64,000 nucleotides of DNA from JABDGM01 sp046349975 (GTDB lineage Bacteria; Planctomycetota; Planctomycetia; Pirellulales; Lacipirellulaceae). Positions 9,485-18,739 of this stretch are shown in pieces. The notes under the pieces were generated by a model that saw only the letters and a program-made list of their open reading frames with translations, had not been told where the DNA came from and did no database searches. The position numbers and the translations under genes are program-made. The stretch is from positions 124,001 through 188,000 of the forward strand of contig JAXMBH010000002.1 of NCBI GenBank assembly GCA_046349975.1, given 5' to 3'. Numbering within the stretch: position 1 is the stretch's first letter; every line of letters begins with the position of its first letter.

Positions 9485-11425
9485 ATGAAGGATTTTGCCA
9501 GGGCACTTCAACAAGCATGGCGGCTGTGGCCGGCGCTCACTTTGGCCATCGCCTGCTCGCTCGGCGTGGCTGCCCTCTGGGGCGCGAACATCGCCGCGCT
9601 CTTCCCGATCATCGAAACCACGCTGCACGGCCAGTCGCTGCAAGAGTGGAATCAAAAGCGCGTCGAAACCGCCAAGGCGAGTCTCGCGACGCATGAGGCC
9701 GAAGTGCAACAGCTCGCAGGCCAACTCGCCGCCGAGAAGAATGAGAAGGCTCAGCACGAGCTCGCGTTCCAAATCGAAATGGTGCAGGCGAAAATCAAGA
9801 TGGATCGCGCCGGTATCTATTCGGCCGGCAAACTCCAACCGTTCCTCGAACGCTTCATGCCCAACAAGCCGTTTCAGACCGTAACGCTGATTATTCTCAT
9901 CGTCGCGGTAGCCACGGCCATCAAGCAGCTCTTGATGATGACCAACACGATGTTGGTCGCGTACGTATCGCAAACGATTGCTCGCGATATCCGCGGCAAA
10001 CTCTTTGACAAAGCCCTGTCGCTCGATCGCCCCTCGTTTAACGCGCTCGGCATCAGCGGCTTCACGGCGAACATTGCCCACACGACCGATATGCTCGCCA
10101 TCGGCATCACCAATTTCTATGGCGGCGCCGTCACCGAGCCGCTGCGCATCATCGCCTGCTTGGGAGGCGCATGGTTTATTTCCTGGCGGCTGACGCTGGC
10201 CTCGCTCATTTTCGCACCGATCGCCGCGTTCTTTGTGTTGTATTTGAATCGCCGCATTCGGGCGCTCTCAATCAGCATCCTCGACCGCTCGATGGGCTTT
10301 CACCACGTGATGCTCGAAGTCTTCAACGCCCTGCTCACCGTGCAGGCCAATACGATGGAAGATTTCGAACGCCGCCGCTTCCGCGATTCCACCGCGTGCA
10401 TGCGCCGCATCGCCATGAAGTCGCAGTTCTACCACTCCCTCAGCAACCCCATCACCGAACTTCTGGGCATGGGCATCCTCTGCACCGGCGTCATTGTTTC
10501 CGGCTACCTCGTCATCAACCAGCAAACGCACATCTTCGGCATTCCGATGTGCGATAAGCCGATGAGCGTGACCGACATGACCGTGTTCTTCGCCCTGCTT
10601 GTCGGTGCTTCCGACCCGCTGCGAAAGCTCTCCACGGTGATCACCGGCGTCAACAGCGGCATGGCCGCCGCTGGCCTCATTTACCCGATCCTCGAACGCC
10701 AGCCGTTCCTCGTCGAATCAACGAACCCGAAGCCGCTCCCGGCGTCGCATCAGAAGATCGAATTCCGCAACGTCTCATTCAGTTACGACGGCATCCAGGA
10801 AGTCATCGGCGGGGTGAACCTCACGATCCCGCGCGGCGAACACCTCGCGATTGTCGGCCCGAACGGCGGCGGCAAGAGCACGATTATCAATCTGCTCTGC
10901 CGCTTCTACGATCCGCGGCAGGGCGAAGTCCTGATCGACGGCGTCTCGCTCCGCGATGTCTCCACCGTCGAACTGCGCAAACGCATCGCGCTGGTCACGC
11001 AGCAAACCGAGCACTTTAACGAATCGATCTATCACAACATCCGCTACGGGCGCTGGGACGCCACCGAAGCCGAAGTCATCGCCGCCGCCAAGCTGGCCCG
11101 TGCTGATGGCTTCATCACCAGTTTTCCCGAAGGCTACCTCACTGTGGTCGGCCCGAACGGCCAGCGCCTCAGCGGCGGCCAGCGCCAACGCATCGCCCTC
11201 GCCCGCGCGTTTCTGCGGAACGCGGAAATCCTGATCATGGATGAAGCCACGAGCCAGATCGATGTCGAGAGCGAGAAGCTCATCCACGACGCCCTCGAAG
11301 AGTATGGCCACGGCCGCACGCTCATCATGATCACCCACCGCGAGAGCACACTCTCCCTCGCCGACCGGGTCGTCCGTGTCGAACACGGCAAACTCGAACC
11401 GCTGGAAACGAAGAAAGCGGCGTAG
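9485..11425 (+). CDS. MsbA-like ABC transporter, fused permease and ATPase
   Basis: A half-transporter of 646 aa, probably an inner-membrane exporter of lipid, glycolipid or drug type. TM1 is at about residues 12-40. A charged, Gln/Glu/Lys-rich stretch at about 55-115 looks like a coiled coil inserted before TM2, which is unusual for MsbA. TM helices continue to about 390. The NBD has Walker A GPNGGGKST (about 458), Q-loop ALVTQQTEHFN, signature LSGGQRQRIALARA (about 562), Walker B ILIMDEATSQID and H-loop MITHRES. It stands alone between treZ and the convergent sugar locus, so export of a surface glycan precursor is possible but unproven. Confidence 0.88.
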   Translation: MKDFARALQQAWRLWPALTLAIACSLGVAALWGANIAALFPIIETTLHGQSLQEWNQKRVETAKASLATHEAEVQQLAGQLAAEKNEKAQHELAFQIEMVQAKIKMDRAGIYSAGKLQPFLERFMPNKPFQTVTLIILIVAVATAIKQLLMMTNTMLVAYVSQTIARDIRGKLFDKALSLDRPSFNALGISGFTANIAHTTDMLAIGITNFYGGAVTEPLRIIACLGGAWFISWRLTLASLIFAPIAAFFVLYLNRRIRALSISILDRSMGFHHVMLEVFNALLTVQANTMEDFERRRFRDSTACMRRIAMKSQFYHSLSNPITELLGMGILCTGVIVSGYLVINQQTHIFGIPMCDKPMSVTDMTVFFALLVGASDPLRKLSTVITGVNSGMAAAGLIYPILERQPFLVESTNPKPLPASHQKIEFRNVSFSYDGIQEVIGGVNLTIPRGEHLAIVGPNGGGKSTIINLLCRFYDPRQGEVLIDGVSLRDVSTVELRKRIALVTQQTEHFNESIYHNIRYGRWDATEAEVIAAAKLARADGFITSFPEGYLTVVGPNGQRLSGGQRQRIALARAFLRNAEILIMDEATSQIDVESEKLIHDALEEYGHGRTLIMITHRESTLSLADRVVRVEHGKLEPLETKKAA

Positions 11426-11507
11426 TTGCAGGCCGGCGCCGTCCACCTCTTTGTCGTCTACACGCGCCGTTAGTGGGTCGTGCCCAATGTGCGGGTTCCG
11501 GCCGCTT

Positions 11508-12455
11508 TCACTCCCACGACACCAACCGCGCCATGCCGAACCCCGACCGTCCAAACCCGTTGCCGTTGTAGATGAGATACGTTTCGCCCGCGTGCTCCTG
11601 CATCCACCCGTATTCGATCATCTCCGAGTCCCACCCCTCGGCCGACTTCTCAATTCCGACGCGATCATCCATCCGCTCCCACCGAATGCCGTCGCTCGAC
11701 TCGGCATAGCCGAATTGATACGAACGATCCCGATCGGTGCGGTAATCGACCACCGAGCGGTACGGATACATCATGCCGTACTTGCCGTCGTGTTTGAATA
11801 CGCAGGGCCGCGCGATCGCATAGTCGGGCCCCAAGTCGACACATGAAATCCCTTTCGGCTCCCAACGATAACCGTCGTTCGACTCCACATACTTAATATG
11901 ATAGTTCGGCTCCCAGCGGCCGTTCACTTCTTGCCAGCCGTTGCTCGCCACGTACCACATTCGCCACACGCCGTTCTCCAAACGCACGCATGGCGAGCAC
12001 ACAAAATATGGCTCGGTCGGCGAGTGGCCAAGGATCGGTCCATCGGAGTAACGCTGAAACGTTCGACCGCCGTCGTTGCTGACCGCGAGGCCTATCGCCA
12101 AGTCATATGGCACGGTCGCGAGCACGTTCCAACCCGTGTAGAACAGCCGCAACTCAGCGCCGTTGCGCACGAGCCACGCCGGCATCGCACCGCTGTCATC
12201 GAACGTCCCGGGCTTACCTAAAGAAACGATCGGCGTCGGATCAAAGTGCGTAACCACCGGCAACTTTCCCGGCAGTCCACTTACATCAAGTTCTAACCGT
12301 GCGACTCGACTCTTGCCGTTCTCATCGCGCGTGCTTAAGTAAACCCACCAGCAATTATCACTCACCACCAGCACGGTTGCGAGCGCGGCATGCGATACGG
12401 ACCAGGCCACGTCGCCCCCCGGCTTCCACACAAAGCCGAGCTTTTCCCATTTCAT
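11508..12455 (-). CDS. Five-bladed beta-propeller protein, GH43/GINT1-N-like, in a surface-sugar operon
   Basis: 315 aa without signal peptide. It opens KWEKLGFVWKPGG and repeats propeller-like phrases such as LAIGLAVSNDGGRTF, MWYVASNGWQ, IKYVESNDGYRWEP, FGYAESSDGIRWERM and LIYNGNGFGRSGFGMARL, the pattern of GH32/43/62-like propellers. Proteins of this kind occur in polysaccharide gene clusters and have often been called hypothetical glycosidases. I cannot assign catalytic residues, so transferase, hydrolase or binding roles all remain possible. It is the last gene of the minus-strand group, 30 nt after the acyltransferase gene. GGAG lies 6 nt before the ATG. Confidence 0.75.
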   Translation of the reverse strand: MKWEKLGFVWKPGGDVAWSVSHAALATVLVVSDNCWWVYLSTRDENGKSRVARLELDVSGLPGKLPVVTHFDPTPIVSLGKPGTFDDSGAMPAWLVRNGAELRLFYTGWNVLATVPYDLAIGLAVSNDGGRTFQRYSDGPILGHSPTEPYFVCSPCVRLENGVWRMWYVASNGWQEVNGRWEPNYHIKYVESNDGYRWEPKGISCVDLGPDYAIARPCVFKHDGKYGMMYPYRSVVDYRTDRDRSYQFGYAESSDGIRWERMDDRVGIEKSAEGWDSEMIEYGWMQEHAGETYLIYNGNGFGRSGFGMARLVSWE

Positions 12456-12485
12456 ATGCGCTCCATCCCAGCGGCCAATCGTTTG

Positions 12486-13151
12486 CTAAAAGTCGATATC
12501 CGCGCTCGAAACCTTCGACGCCCGCGTCGCATCGGCCTTGTAGATCGTCCACGGATCGGTGTTCTTCGTCACATTCGCGCCCATGCCAACGAGCGTTCCT
12601 TCGCCAAGCGTAAGTTGGTCTTTGATCGTCGCGTTGACGCCCAAGAAGCAATAGCGACCAATGTTGCAATGCCCCGAGATCACCACGTGCGACGTCACGA
12701 ACACATGGTCGTTGATCGTCGAGTGGTGGCCGATGTGATTGCCGCTCCACAATACGACGTTGTTCCCGATCGTGCAAAACGGCTGCAGTGTGTTGTCTTC
12801 CAGGATGAAGCAGTTATCGCCGATTCTGCCTTCGGTGAAATTCGTTGCCCGCGAGCTGATATACGAGATGAACTCATACCCCGCGGACTTAAAGGAGTTG
12901 TAAACCTGTTCGCGCAGCCGATTCATGCGCCGGGCCGTGAGTGGCGCGAATGCCCGCACGCTGTCGGGCGGAAAATGCTGTGCGACCTCTTCGAAAGCCA
13001 CGACCGGCAGCCCCTCGAAACTTTCGCCGGTATCCTTCAAATACTCGGCGTTCACTGTAAAGCCGCGCACGGTGTGTGGGCTATCGTTCCGCAAGTAAAA
13101 ATGGGCCAAAGAGGCGGTGTCGCGCGCTCCAAAAATGATAACGTCTGCCAT
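12486..13151 (-). CDS. Sugar O/N-acyltransferase, NeuD/PglD-like left-handed beta-helix
   Basis: 221 aa. An N-terminal nucleotide-sugar-binding-like part (VIIFGARDTASLAHFYL) is followed by hexapeptide repeats: GRIGDNCFILEDN, CTIGNNVVLWSGNHIGHH, HCNIGRYCFLGVNATIKD, LGEGTLVGMGANVTKN. The histidine pair in GNHIGHHS is at the place of the catalytic His in PglD-type enzymes. With rmlA, rmlB and the DegT aminotransferase upstream, acetylation of a dTDP-4-amino-4,6-dideoxyhexose is the simplest proposal. Formyl or other acyl groups are not excluded. Cytoplasmic. Confidence 0.8.
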   Translation of the reverse strand: MADVIIFGARDTASLAHFYLRNDSPHTVRGFTVNAEYLKDTGESFEGLPVVAFEEVAQHFPPDSVRAFAPLTARRMNRLREQVYNSFKSAGYEFISYISSRATNFTEGRIGDNCFILEDNTLQPFCTIGNNVVLWSGNHIGHHSTINDHVFVTSHVVISGHCNIGRYCFLGVNATIKDQLTLGEGTLVGMGANVTKNTDPWTIYKADATRASKVSSADIDF

Positions 13152-13206
13152 GCGTCACGTTATCCGCCATCTTGCTGAATAACGCAACAGCGATTCGCTA
13201 GCACCG

Positions 13207-14139
13207 CTAACTGTGGCGATACGCTGGGAAGTATCCCTGCACATTTTGGGATCTTCCTACCAACTCCGCATACGCCCGCGGCTGCAGAATTCGACCGCAG
13301 AAATACACCGGTCGGGTGCCCGTTGCCCACCCGCGTTTGAACCGCGTCAGGCCAGAGTCGCTCGCCTGCGTGCCTGCGCCGGCGCCGAGCGCCGCCCAGC
13401 GAATTCCTAGCTTGGCGAACTGCGTGAGCGCGTGCCAGAACAGCGCGAACGACGCCCGCAGCTCATAGCCGCGCTCGTTGTACGCGGCGAGGTGATAGTA
13501 GGCGACGTCACCCCGCACGTACCACAATGTCATGCCGCACGTTTCGCTGCCCTCGCGCGCCGCGAATGCCAACAGCCCCGGCACGCCGAGCTGCTTCGCA
13601 AACGAAGCCGGCGAGAATCGCTGGATGCCCGTGATGCCGTGCCGCTCGACCAGGTGCTGGTACAACCCGCACCACTCGCCAAGTAGCCCCGCGTCAATCG
13701 TCGCATTCCCGACTTCGACGGCTCTCAGTGCCTTGCGTGCATTGCGTTGATGATGCCGATCGACGAACTGTTCCAACGGCCGCGCAAGATCGGTCACGAA
13801 ATGCTGCTTGTACTCGTAACAAACATCGGGAAATGCCGCCGCCAATTCCACCGCTGTGACTTCGGCAAACGAATCGGTCACCAGCCGCACGCTCACCAAA
13901 CGCGTGGCAAGCGCCGCGAGATCATCGCCGAGCGCCGTCCAATCGCCGCACGAGAACAGCGGATAGCAGCCCAGGGCATCGCGCAGTTCGGTGCGCGGAA
14001 TTGGCGTCGCGAGCAGCCAACCACCGCAATTCGGAAGCGCGCACACGTCGCCAAATTCGCTGAGCGACTCGGCATACTCGCGGCTCGCATAGCCTACACC
14101 ATTCGAGATGGCCGGAAGATGAGAAACCGCCGCCGGCAT
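13207..14139 (-). CDS. FemAB/BioF2-like GNAT-fold acyl or aminoacyl transferase
   Basis: About 310 aa. The part FVDRHHQRNARKALRAVEVGN followed by GLYQHLVERHGITGIQRFSPASF, FAAREGSETCGMTLWYVRGDVAYYHL and a C-terminal LGAGAGTQASDSGLTRFKRGWATGTRPVYF is typical of the GNAT_acetyltran_6 (BioF2/FemAB-like) family often found in exopolysaccharide loci. The frame is open to an ATG at 14199 that overlaps rmlA by 23 nt; I prefer the ATG at 14139, because similarity-looking sequence begins just after it. No strong ribosome site decides this. It lies between rmlA and the acyltransferase on the same strand, so it may add an acyl or amino-acid group to the same sugar. Confidence 0.72.
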   Translation of the reverse strand: MPAAVSHLPAISNGVGYASREYAESLSEFGDVCALPNCGGWLLATPIPRTELRDALGCYPLFSCGDWTALGDDLAALATRLVSVRLVTDSFAEVTAVELAAAFPDVCYEYKQHFVTDLARPLEQFVDRHHQRNARKALRAVEVGNATIDAGLLGEWCGLYQHLVERHGITGIQRFSPASFAKQLGVPGLLAFAAREGSETCGMTLWYVRGDVAYYHLAAYNERGYELRASFALFWHALTQFAKLGIRWAALGAGAGTQASDSGLTRFKRGWATGTRPVYFCGRILQPRAYAELVGRSQNVQGYFPAYRHS

Positions 14140-14176
14140 ATTGATCACACCGTTTCGCGCGATTGCGCCCACGATT

Positions 14177-15085
14177 CTACGCAGCCCGCCGGATCGCATT
14201 CCGCGGATGCAAGCAACTTAGCAGATACGCGCCGTAACTATTCTGCATCGATTTGGCCACGCGTTCGAGCTGCGTGGCCGAAATAAAACCCTGCCGATAC
14301 GCGATCTCCTCAATGCAACCAACCTTCAGGCCCTGCTGGCGTTCCGTCTCGCACACCAAGCGCGACGCTTCGAGCAACGAATCGTGCGTCCCGGCATCCA
14401 TCCACGTCAGCCCATGATCGAGCCGCTCGACATGCAGCTCGCCGCGCTCCAGGTATGCCCGATTCACATCGGTAATCTCTAATTCACCACGCGGCGAGGG
14501 CTTCAACTGGGCGGCAATTTCAGCGACCTGCTCGTCGTAGAAATACAACCCTGGCACGGCCAAATTCGATCGCGGGCGCAGCGGCTTTTCCTCGAGCGAC
14601 ACGGCATCCCCTGCGGCATCGATCTCGACCACACCATACCGCTGCGGATCAAGTACTGGATAGCCAAAAACCGTCGCCCCGCTGCGCCGCTGCTGGGCCG
14701 ACTGTAGAGCGACGTCCAACCCATCGCCAAAGAACAAGTTGTCGCCCAGCGCCAGCACGCTGTGGTCGCCGCCCACAAAATCCCGCCCGATGATGAACGC
14801 CTGCGCCAGCCCCTCTGGCCGCGGCTGCTCGGCATACTGCATCGCAATGCCCAGCTGGCTGCCGTCGCCAAACAACCGCTCAAAGCCGGGCAAATCCACA
14901 GGCGTCGAAATGATGAGCACTTCGCGCACGCCGGCTTGCATCAATACCGACAGCGGATAGTACACCATCGGCTTGTCATAAATCGGCAGCAGCTGCTTGC
15001 TTACCGCACGCGTGAGCGGGTACAGCCGCGTGCCCGACCCGCCGGCCAGAATGATTCCCTTTCGTGTGATGCTCGTGGCTGCCAT
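14177..15085 (-). CDS. rmlA: Glucose-1-phosphate thymidylyltransferase (RmlA/RfbA)
   Basis: Makes dTDP-glucose from glucose-1-phosphate and dTTP. The nucleotidyltransferase signature KGIILAGGSGTRLYPLT, then KQLLPIYDKPMVYYPLSVLM, ALGDNLFFGD, VVEIDAAGDAVSLEEKP and GLTWMDAGTHDSLLEAS are all present. The ATG at 15085 gives 302 aa, near the usual 290. An in-frame TTG at 15127 overlaps the rmlB stop as TTGA and is less likely. It is translated right after rmlB in a tightly packed minus-strand operon. Confidence 0.93.
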   Translation of the reverse strand: MAATSITRKGIILAGGSGTRLYPLTRAVSKQLLPIYDKPMVYYPLSVLMQAGVREVLIISTPVDLPGFERLFGDGSQLGIAMQYAEQPRPEGLAQAFIIGRDFVGGDHSVLALGDNLFFGDGLDVALQSAQQRRSGATVFGYPVLDPQRYGVVEIDAAGDAVSLEEKPLRPRSNLAVPGLYFYDEQVAEIAAQLKPSPRGELEITDVNRAYLERGELHVERLDHGLTWMDAGTHDSLLEASRLVCETERQQGLKVGCIEEIAYRQGFISATQLERVAKSMQNSYGAYLLSCLHPRNAIRRAA

Positions 15086-15123
15086 GCTCACTGGCTCGTT
15101 GCCCACTGGTGCGATCTCGCACG

Positions 15124-16191
15124 TCAAACGCGAACGAGTCCCAACCTTTCGCGTTCATATTTGCCGCTCGTCACGCGTTCGAACCACTCGGCGTTTTCCA
15201 AATACCAGCGCACGGTCTTCGCCAAGGCCGCATCGAAACTATGCCGCGGCTTCCACCCAACTTCGCGCTGCAGCTTCGTCGCATCGATCGCATAACGCCG
15301 GTCGTGCCCCGGGCGGTCGGCAACGTGCTGAATTAGTTGGCTTGTCGGCACGTGCGGCAACTGTGGACGCAACTCATCCACCAGCCGGCACACGTGCTCG
15401 ACGATCTCCAAATTCGTCCGCTCGCAATTCGCGCCCACGTTATATGTTTCGCCCGGCTTCCCGAGCTCCAGCACCATCCGCAGCGCGTGGCAGTGATCCT
15501 CGACATACAACCAATCGCGAATCTGCTTGCCGTCGCCATATACCGGCAGCGGTTTACCCTCGACCGCGTTCCACACCATCAGCGGGATCAGCTTCTCGGG
15601 AAACTGGAAGGGCCCAAAATTGTTCGAACAGTTCGTAATGATCGTCGGCAGCCCGTACGTTTCGTAATACGCCCGCACGAGGTGATCGGCCGCAGCCTTC
15701 GTGGCCGAGTATGGCGACCGCGGCGCGTACGGCGTGTGTTCGTGGAACTTGCCCTGCGGTCCGAGCGTGCCGAAAACCTCGTCCGTCGACACATGCACGA
15801 ACCGAAACCGCTGCCGCTCCGCTGGGGAAAGCGTCGCCCAATAGTCGCGCGCGACATCCAGCATCGTGAACGTGCCCACAACGTTCGTCTCAACAAAGTC
15901 GGCCGGGCCGTCGATCGACCGATCGACATGCGATTCCGCGGCGAGATGCACGATCGCCGCCGGCCGCGTTTTCACGAGCAGCTCATGCACGAGTGCCGCA
16001 TCGGCCACGTCGCCTTGCACAAATGTGTGTCGCGGGTCCTGCCTCACCGCGCCGAGCGACTCCAGATTGCCCGCATACGTGAGCTTGTCGAGATTCACCA
16101 CTTGCGCGCGCGGCTGTTCCGCCAGAATATGCTTCACCAGCCATCCGCCGATGAAGCCCGCGCCGCCCGTGATGAGAATGGCCTGCTGCAT
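15124..16191 (-). CDS. rmlB: dTDP-glucose 4,6-dehydratase (RmlB/RfbB)
   Basis: Second step of dTDP-deoxysugar synthesis, giving dTDP-4-keto-6-deoxyglucose. An extended SDR of 355 aa: NAD motif TGGAGFIGGWLV, HLAAESHVDRSIDGP, active-site TDEVFGTLG and YSATKAAADHLV (YxxxK), then NCSNNFGPFQFPEKLIPLM and RDWLYVEDHC. It lies 12 nt after the aminotransferase gene and directly before rmlA. rmlC and rmlD are absent from the window, so the keto sugar probably goes to the aminotransferase rather than to rhamnose. Confidence 0.94.
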   Translation of the reverse strand: MQQAILITGGAGFIGGWLVKHILAEQPRAQVVNLDKLTYAGNLESLGAVRQDPRHTFVQGDVADAALVHELLVKTRPAAIVHLAAESHVDRSIDGPADFVETNVVGTFTMLDVARDYWATLSPAERQRFRFVHVSTDEVFGTLGPQGKFHEHTPYAPRSPYSATKAAADHLVRAYYETYGLPTIITNCSNNFGPFQFPEKLIPLMVWNAVEGKPLPVYGDGKQIRDWLYVEDHCHALRMVLELGKPGETYNVGANCERTNLEIVEHVCRLVDELRPQLPHVPTSQLIQHVADRPGHDRRYAIDATKLQREVGWKPRHSFDAALAKTVRWYLENAEWFERVTSGKYERERLGLVRV

Positions 16192-16203
16192 GGATGATTT
16201 GCA

Positions 16204-17409
16204 CTACGCCGCGACTCGCGCGCGCCCGGTGAGTCGCCGCAAAAAGTCGCCAATCCTAATAATATCGGCCCGCACGATGGACGTCCCGTTCGGGAACTGC
16301 AACAAACTTTCGCACAGCCGCTCGGTGTGTACCAGTTTCGCCCGCGAAGTTTCGACCATTGAGCGATAGGGCTCCATCCGATGACAGCCCGGGTGAAAAT
16401 ACTTCTTTACGAGCACATTTTCGCGGTGCAGCGCGGCGTAAATCGCATCGCGCGACATCCCCGCTTCAGCGGCATTTACCTCGACGACTACATACTGATG
16501 ATTCCGCCGCTCCACGCTCGGCGTTTCGAACAGACGCAGCCCGCGGGCGCCCCGCAGCGCGTCGCGGTAGGCCGCCATGTTCTGGCAATTCCGCGCGATG
16601 AAGTCGTTGCAACTCTCGAGCGAAGTGAGCCCCATCGCGGCCGACAGCTCGTTCATTTTCGCGTTTGTACCGATCTCCACGACGTGTCCCTCCTCCAAAC
16701 CGAAGCTCCGCAGTCGTCGAAACTCGCTGGCGAGCTCGTCGTCATTCGTCGTGATCGCGCCACCCTCGGCCGAATTCAAGAACTTCGTCGCATGGAAGCT
16801 GAACACTTCGGCCTGTCCGAAATTGCCGATCATCCGTCCGCGGTGCGAACACGCAAACGCATGCGCTGAGTCGAACATGAGCGCCAGCCGATGCCGTTTC
16901 GCAATGTCTGCGAGCGTTTCGACCTCGCAGGTGTTGCCCCACAAGTGCACGCCCATGATGCCGCTCGTCTGCGGCGTGATTAGGCGCTCGACTTCCGCCG
17001 GATCGATGTTGTGCGTCGCGGGGTCTACGTCGCAAAACACCGGCCGCACGCCCTCCCAGGCCAGCGCGTGTGCCGTTGCGGGAAACGTGAACGACGGCAC
17101 GATCACTTCGCCACTGAGCCCCAGCCCGCGAATCACCAACTGCAGCCCGATCGTGGCGTTCGCCACCGCAATGCAGTGCTTCACGCCCAGGTACCGCTCG
17201 AGCTTCTTCTCGAACTCGGCGACGAGCGGTCCTTGATTCGTGAGCCAGCGGCCATCGAGCGCCGCGCCAATGCGCGCAAATAACTGCTCTCGATCTCCGA
17301 TGTTCGGACACCCGACATGCTTCGGCTCATCAAACAACCGCATCCCAACGTTGTGGCTGCGCACTGCGGGCTGTTGTCCGCTGTCACGTAACAAATCAAG
17401 AGCACACAT
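16204..17409 (-). CDS. DegT/DnrJ/EryC1 family sugar aminotransferase
   Basis: PLP-dependent transaminase, 401 aa, probably acting on the 4-keto (or 3-keto) dTDP-6-deoxysugar made by RmlB. Motifs: GRWLTNQGPLVAEFE, substrate/PLP region VANATIGLQLVIRGL, EVIVPSFTFPATAHAL, FDSAHAFACS and the PLP lysine in SFHATKFLNSAEGGAI. First gene of the six-gene minus-strand locus, divergent from a glycosyltransferase. The product is most simply dTDP-4-amino-4,6-dideoxyhexose (VioA/DesI-like), but family members differ in position specificity and the motifs cannot decide. Confidence 0.88.
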   Translation of the reverse strand: MCALDLLRDSGQQPAVRSHNVGMRLFDEPKHVGCPNIGDREQLFARIGAALDGRWLTNQGPLVAEFEKKLERYLGVKHCIAVANATIGLQLVIRGLGLSGEVIVPSFTFPATAHALAWEGVRPVFCDVDPATHNIDPAEVERLITPQTSGIMGVHLWGNTCEVETLADIAKRHRLALMFDSAHAFACSHRGRMIGNFGQAEVFSFHATKFLNSAEGGAITTNDDELASEFRRLRSFGLEEGHVVEIGTNAKMNELSAAMGLTSLESCNDFIARNCQNMAAYRDALRGARGLRLFETPSVERRNHQYVVVEVNAAEAGMSRDAIYAALHRENVLVKKYFHPGCHRMEPYRSMVETSRAKLVHTERLCESLLQFPNGTSIVRADIIRIGDFLRRLTGRARVAA

Positions 17410-17814
17410 AAAGAAGTATTTTATCTCGTTCGATTCCGCAAAAGCACGACGTTCGAATTACCGCACTGTTTAACGATTCGCAATGAGCTTCGTGACACGG
17501 CCGCCGCTTATCCGGCCCCGCTCATTAAGGCCACAGTGCCGTACGATACGAAGAACTGCCCAAATCGCCAACCACGCTTCCTTGACTGCTAGCGAGGCTA
17601 GCGGTTTTGACGTCGTACTGCGGTCACGCGCGGCCTTTCCCAACCCACGCGTCTCGATCGGCCCTCGCTTGCCTCTCAATTCTTGCGAAAACCCATGAGC
17701 GTTCCGTATTGTTTCCTGACTGACCTTTCCACTACACTTCGCCCACTTCATCGGGGCCCTGGAGCCGCGCCCTGCCGCCCGGTTCCGCGCCACGTTCGAT
17801 CGACTGCGCCTTTC
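17410..17814. promoter_or_regulatory. Divergent intergenic region of the surface-sugar locus
   Basis: 405 nt between the aminotransferase start (minus) and the GT2 start (plus). The 60 nt next to the aminotransferase are AT-richer than the surroundings (GAAGTATTTTATCTCG), fitting a promoter. The plus frame of the GT2 gene stays open to 17683 but encodes no recognisable sequence. No palindromic operator stood out. Confidence 0.4.
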
Positions 17815-18705
17815 ATGCGAACGACTCTCGAAATTGCGGTGGTCCTGACGACCTACGAGCGTCCCGGGCACCTGGCGCGCTCGCTACGTTCGCTTGCGCT
17901 GCAAACAGGCGTCGCTGACCAATTCGAAGTGATCGTCGCCGATGACGGTTCGCAAGATAACACGGCCGCGATCGTGCAAGAATTCGCCCGCGCGGTGAAT
18001 TTCCCAGTTCAGTGGATCACGCACCCTCACGACGGCTTCCGCGTATCGCTGTGTCGCAACGACGGCGTCCGCTCCAGCAGAGCGCCCTACTTTCTGTTCA
18101 CCGATAGCGATTGCATTTTCCCGCCCGACCACCTGCTCAAGCATTTACAGGCCCGTCGCCCCGGTATCGTGCGGGCTGGTGAGTGCATCCGCCTCGAACG
18201 CGAAGCCTCGGAACGTATTGACCTCGCCGCCATCGACTCCGGCGCATATCGTTCGCTTGGCTCGCTCAAAGAATGGCGCAGGCTCAAAAGCAAGCGCATC
18301 AAAGACTCGTACTATTTTTGGATCAACCACGCTTGCAAGCCCAAGCTGCCAGGCTACAACATTGCAATCTCGCGTGACGATCTCGAGGCCGTCAACGGAT
18401 TCGACGAATCGTTCGTGGGTTGGGGCTGCGAAGACGACGACATCGCCTTTCGCCTGCGCCGCGCCGGCCGCCGCATTGCCTCGGCCCTGGGCTACACGCA
18501 CGCTTACCACCTTTGGCACCCGACTGACCCGTCACGTCCGGCCAAATGGAACGACGGCCTGAACGTGTCGCGGCTGCATTACATGGATCGCCCCATTCGC
18601 TGTGCCAATGGGCTTGTAAATACATCGCCAGCGCGCGATGTTCCACAGCCGGAAGCCAGCAGCGAGTTTTCTCTCCCGCCGCTAGTACCGAAACGCGCGG
18701 CGTGA
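17815..18705 (+). CDS. Family 2 glycosyltransferase with galactosyltransferase-like C-terminal domain
   Basis: Cytoplasmic GT-A transferase, about 296 aa from the ATG at 17815 (RTTLEIAVVLTTYERPGHL). The open frame extends upstream to 17683, but the GT2 domain begins right after my chosen start. Motifs: VIVADDGSQDNTAAIVQEF, the metal site DSDCIFPPDHLL, and GFDESFVGWGCEDDDIAFRLRRAG, the Glyco_transf_7C-type ED motif. Sits upstream of a GT4 gene on the same strand, divergent from the deoxysugar operon, so both probably assemble the same glycan. Acceptor and donor are unknown. Confidence 0.85.
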   Translation: MRTTLEIAVVLTTYERPGHLARSLRSLALQTGVADQFEVIVADDGSQDNTAAIVQEFARAVNFPVQWITHPHDGFRVSLCRNDGVRSSRAPYFLFTDSDCIFPPDHLLKHLQARRPGIVRAGECIRLEREASERIDLAAIDSGAYRSLGSLKEWRRLKSKRIKDSYYFWINHACKPKLPGYNIAISRDDLEAVNGFDESFVGWGCEDDDIAFRLRRAGRRIASALGYTHAYHLWHPTDPSRPAKWNDGLNVSRLHYMDRPIRCANGLVNTSPARDVPQPEASSEFSLPPLVPKRAA

Positions 18706-18739
18706 TCGAGCCGCGCGACCCAGTTTGTTGGAGCCCAGC

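Noticed and set aside
17683..17814. N-terminal extension of the GT2 gene
   Set aside because: The extra 44 residues are Pro/Arg-rich and not domain-like; the GT2 fold begins right after the ATG at 17815.
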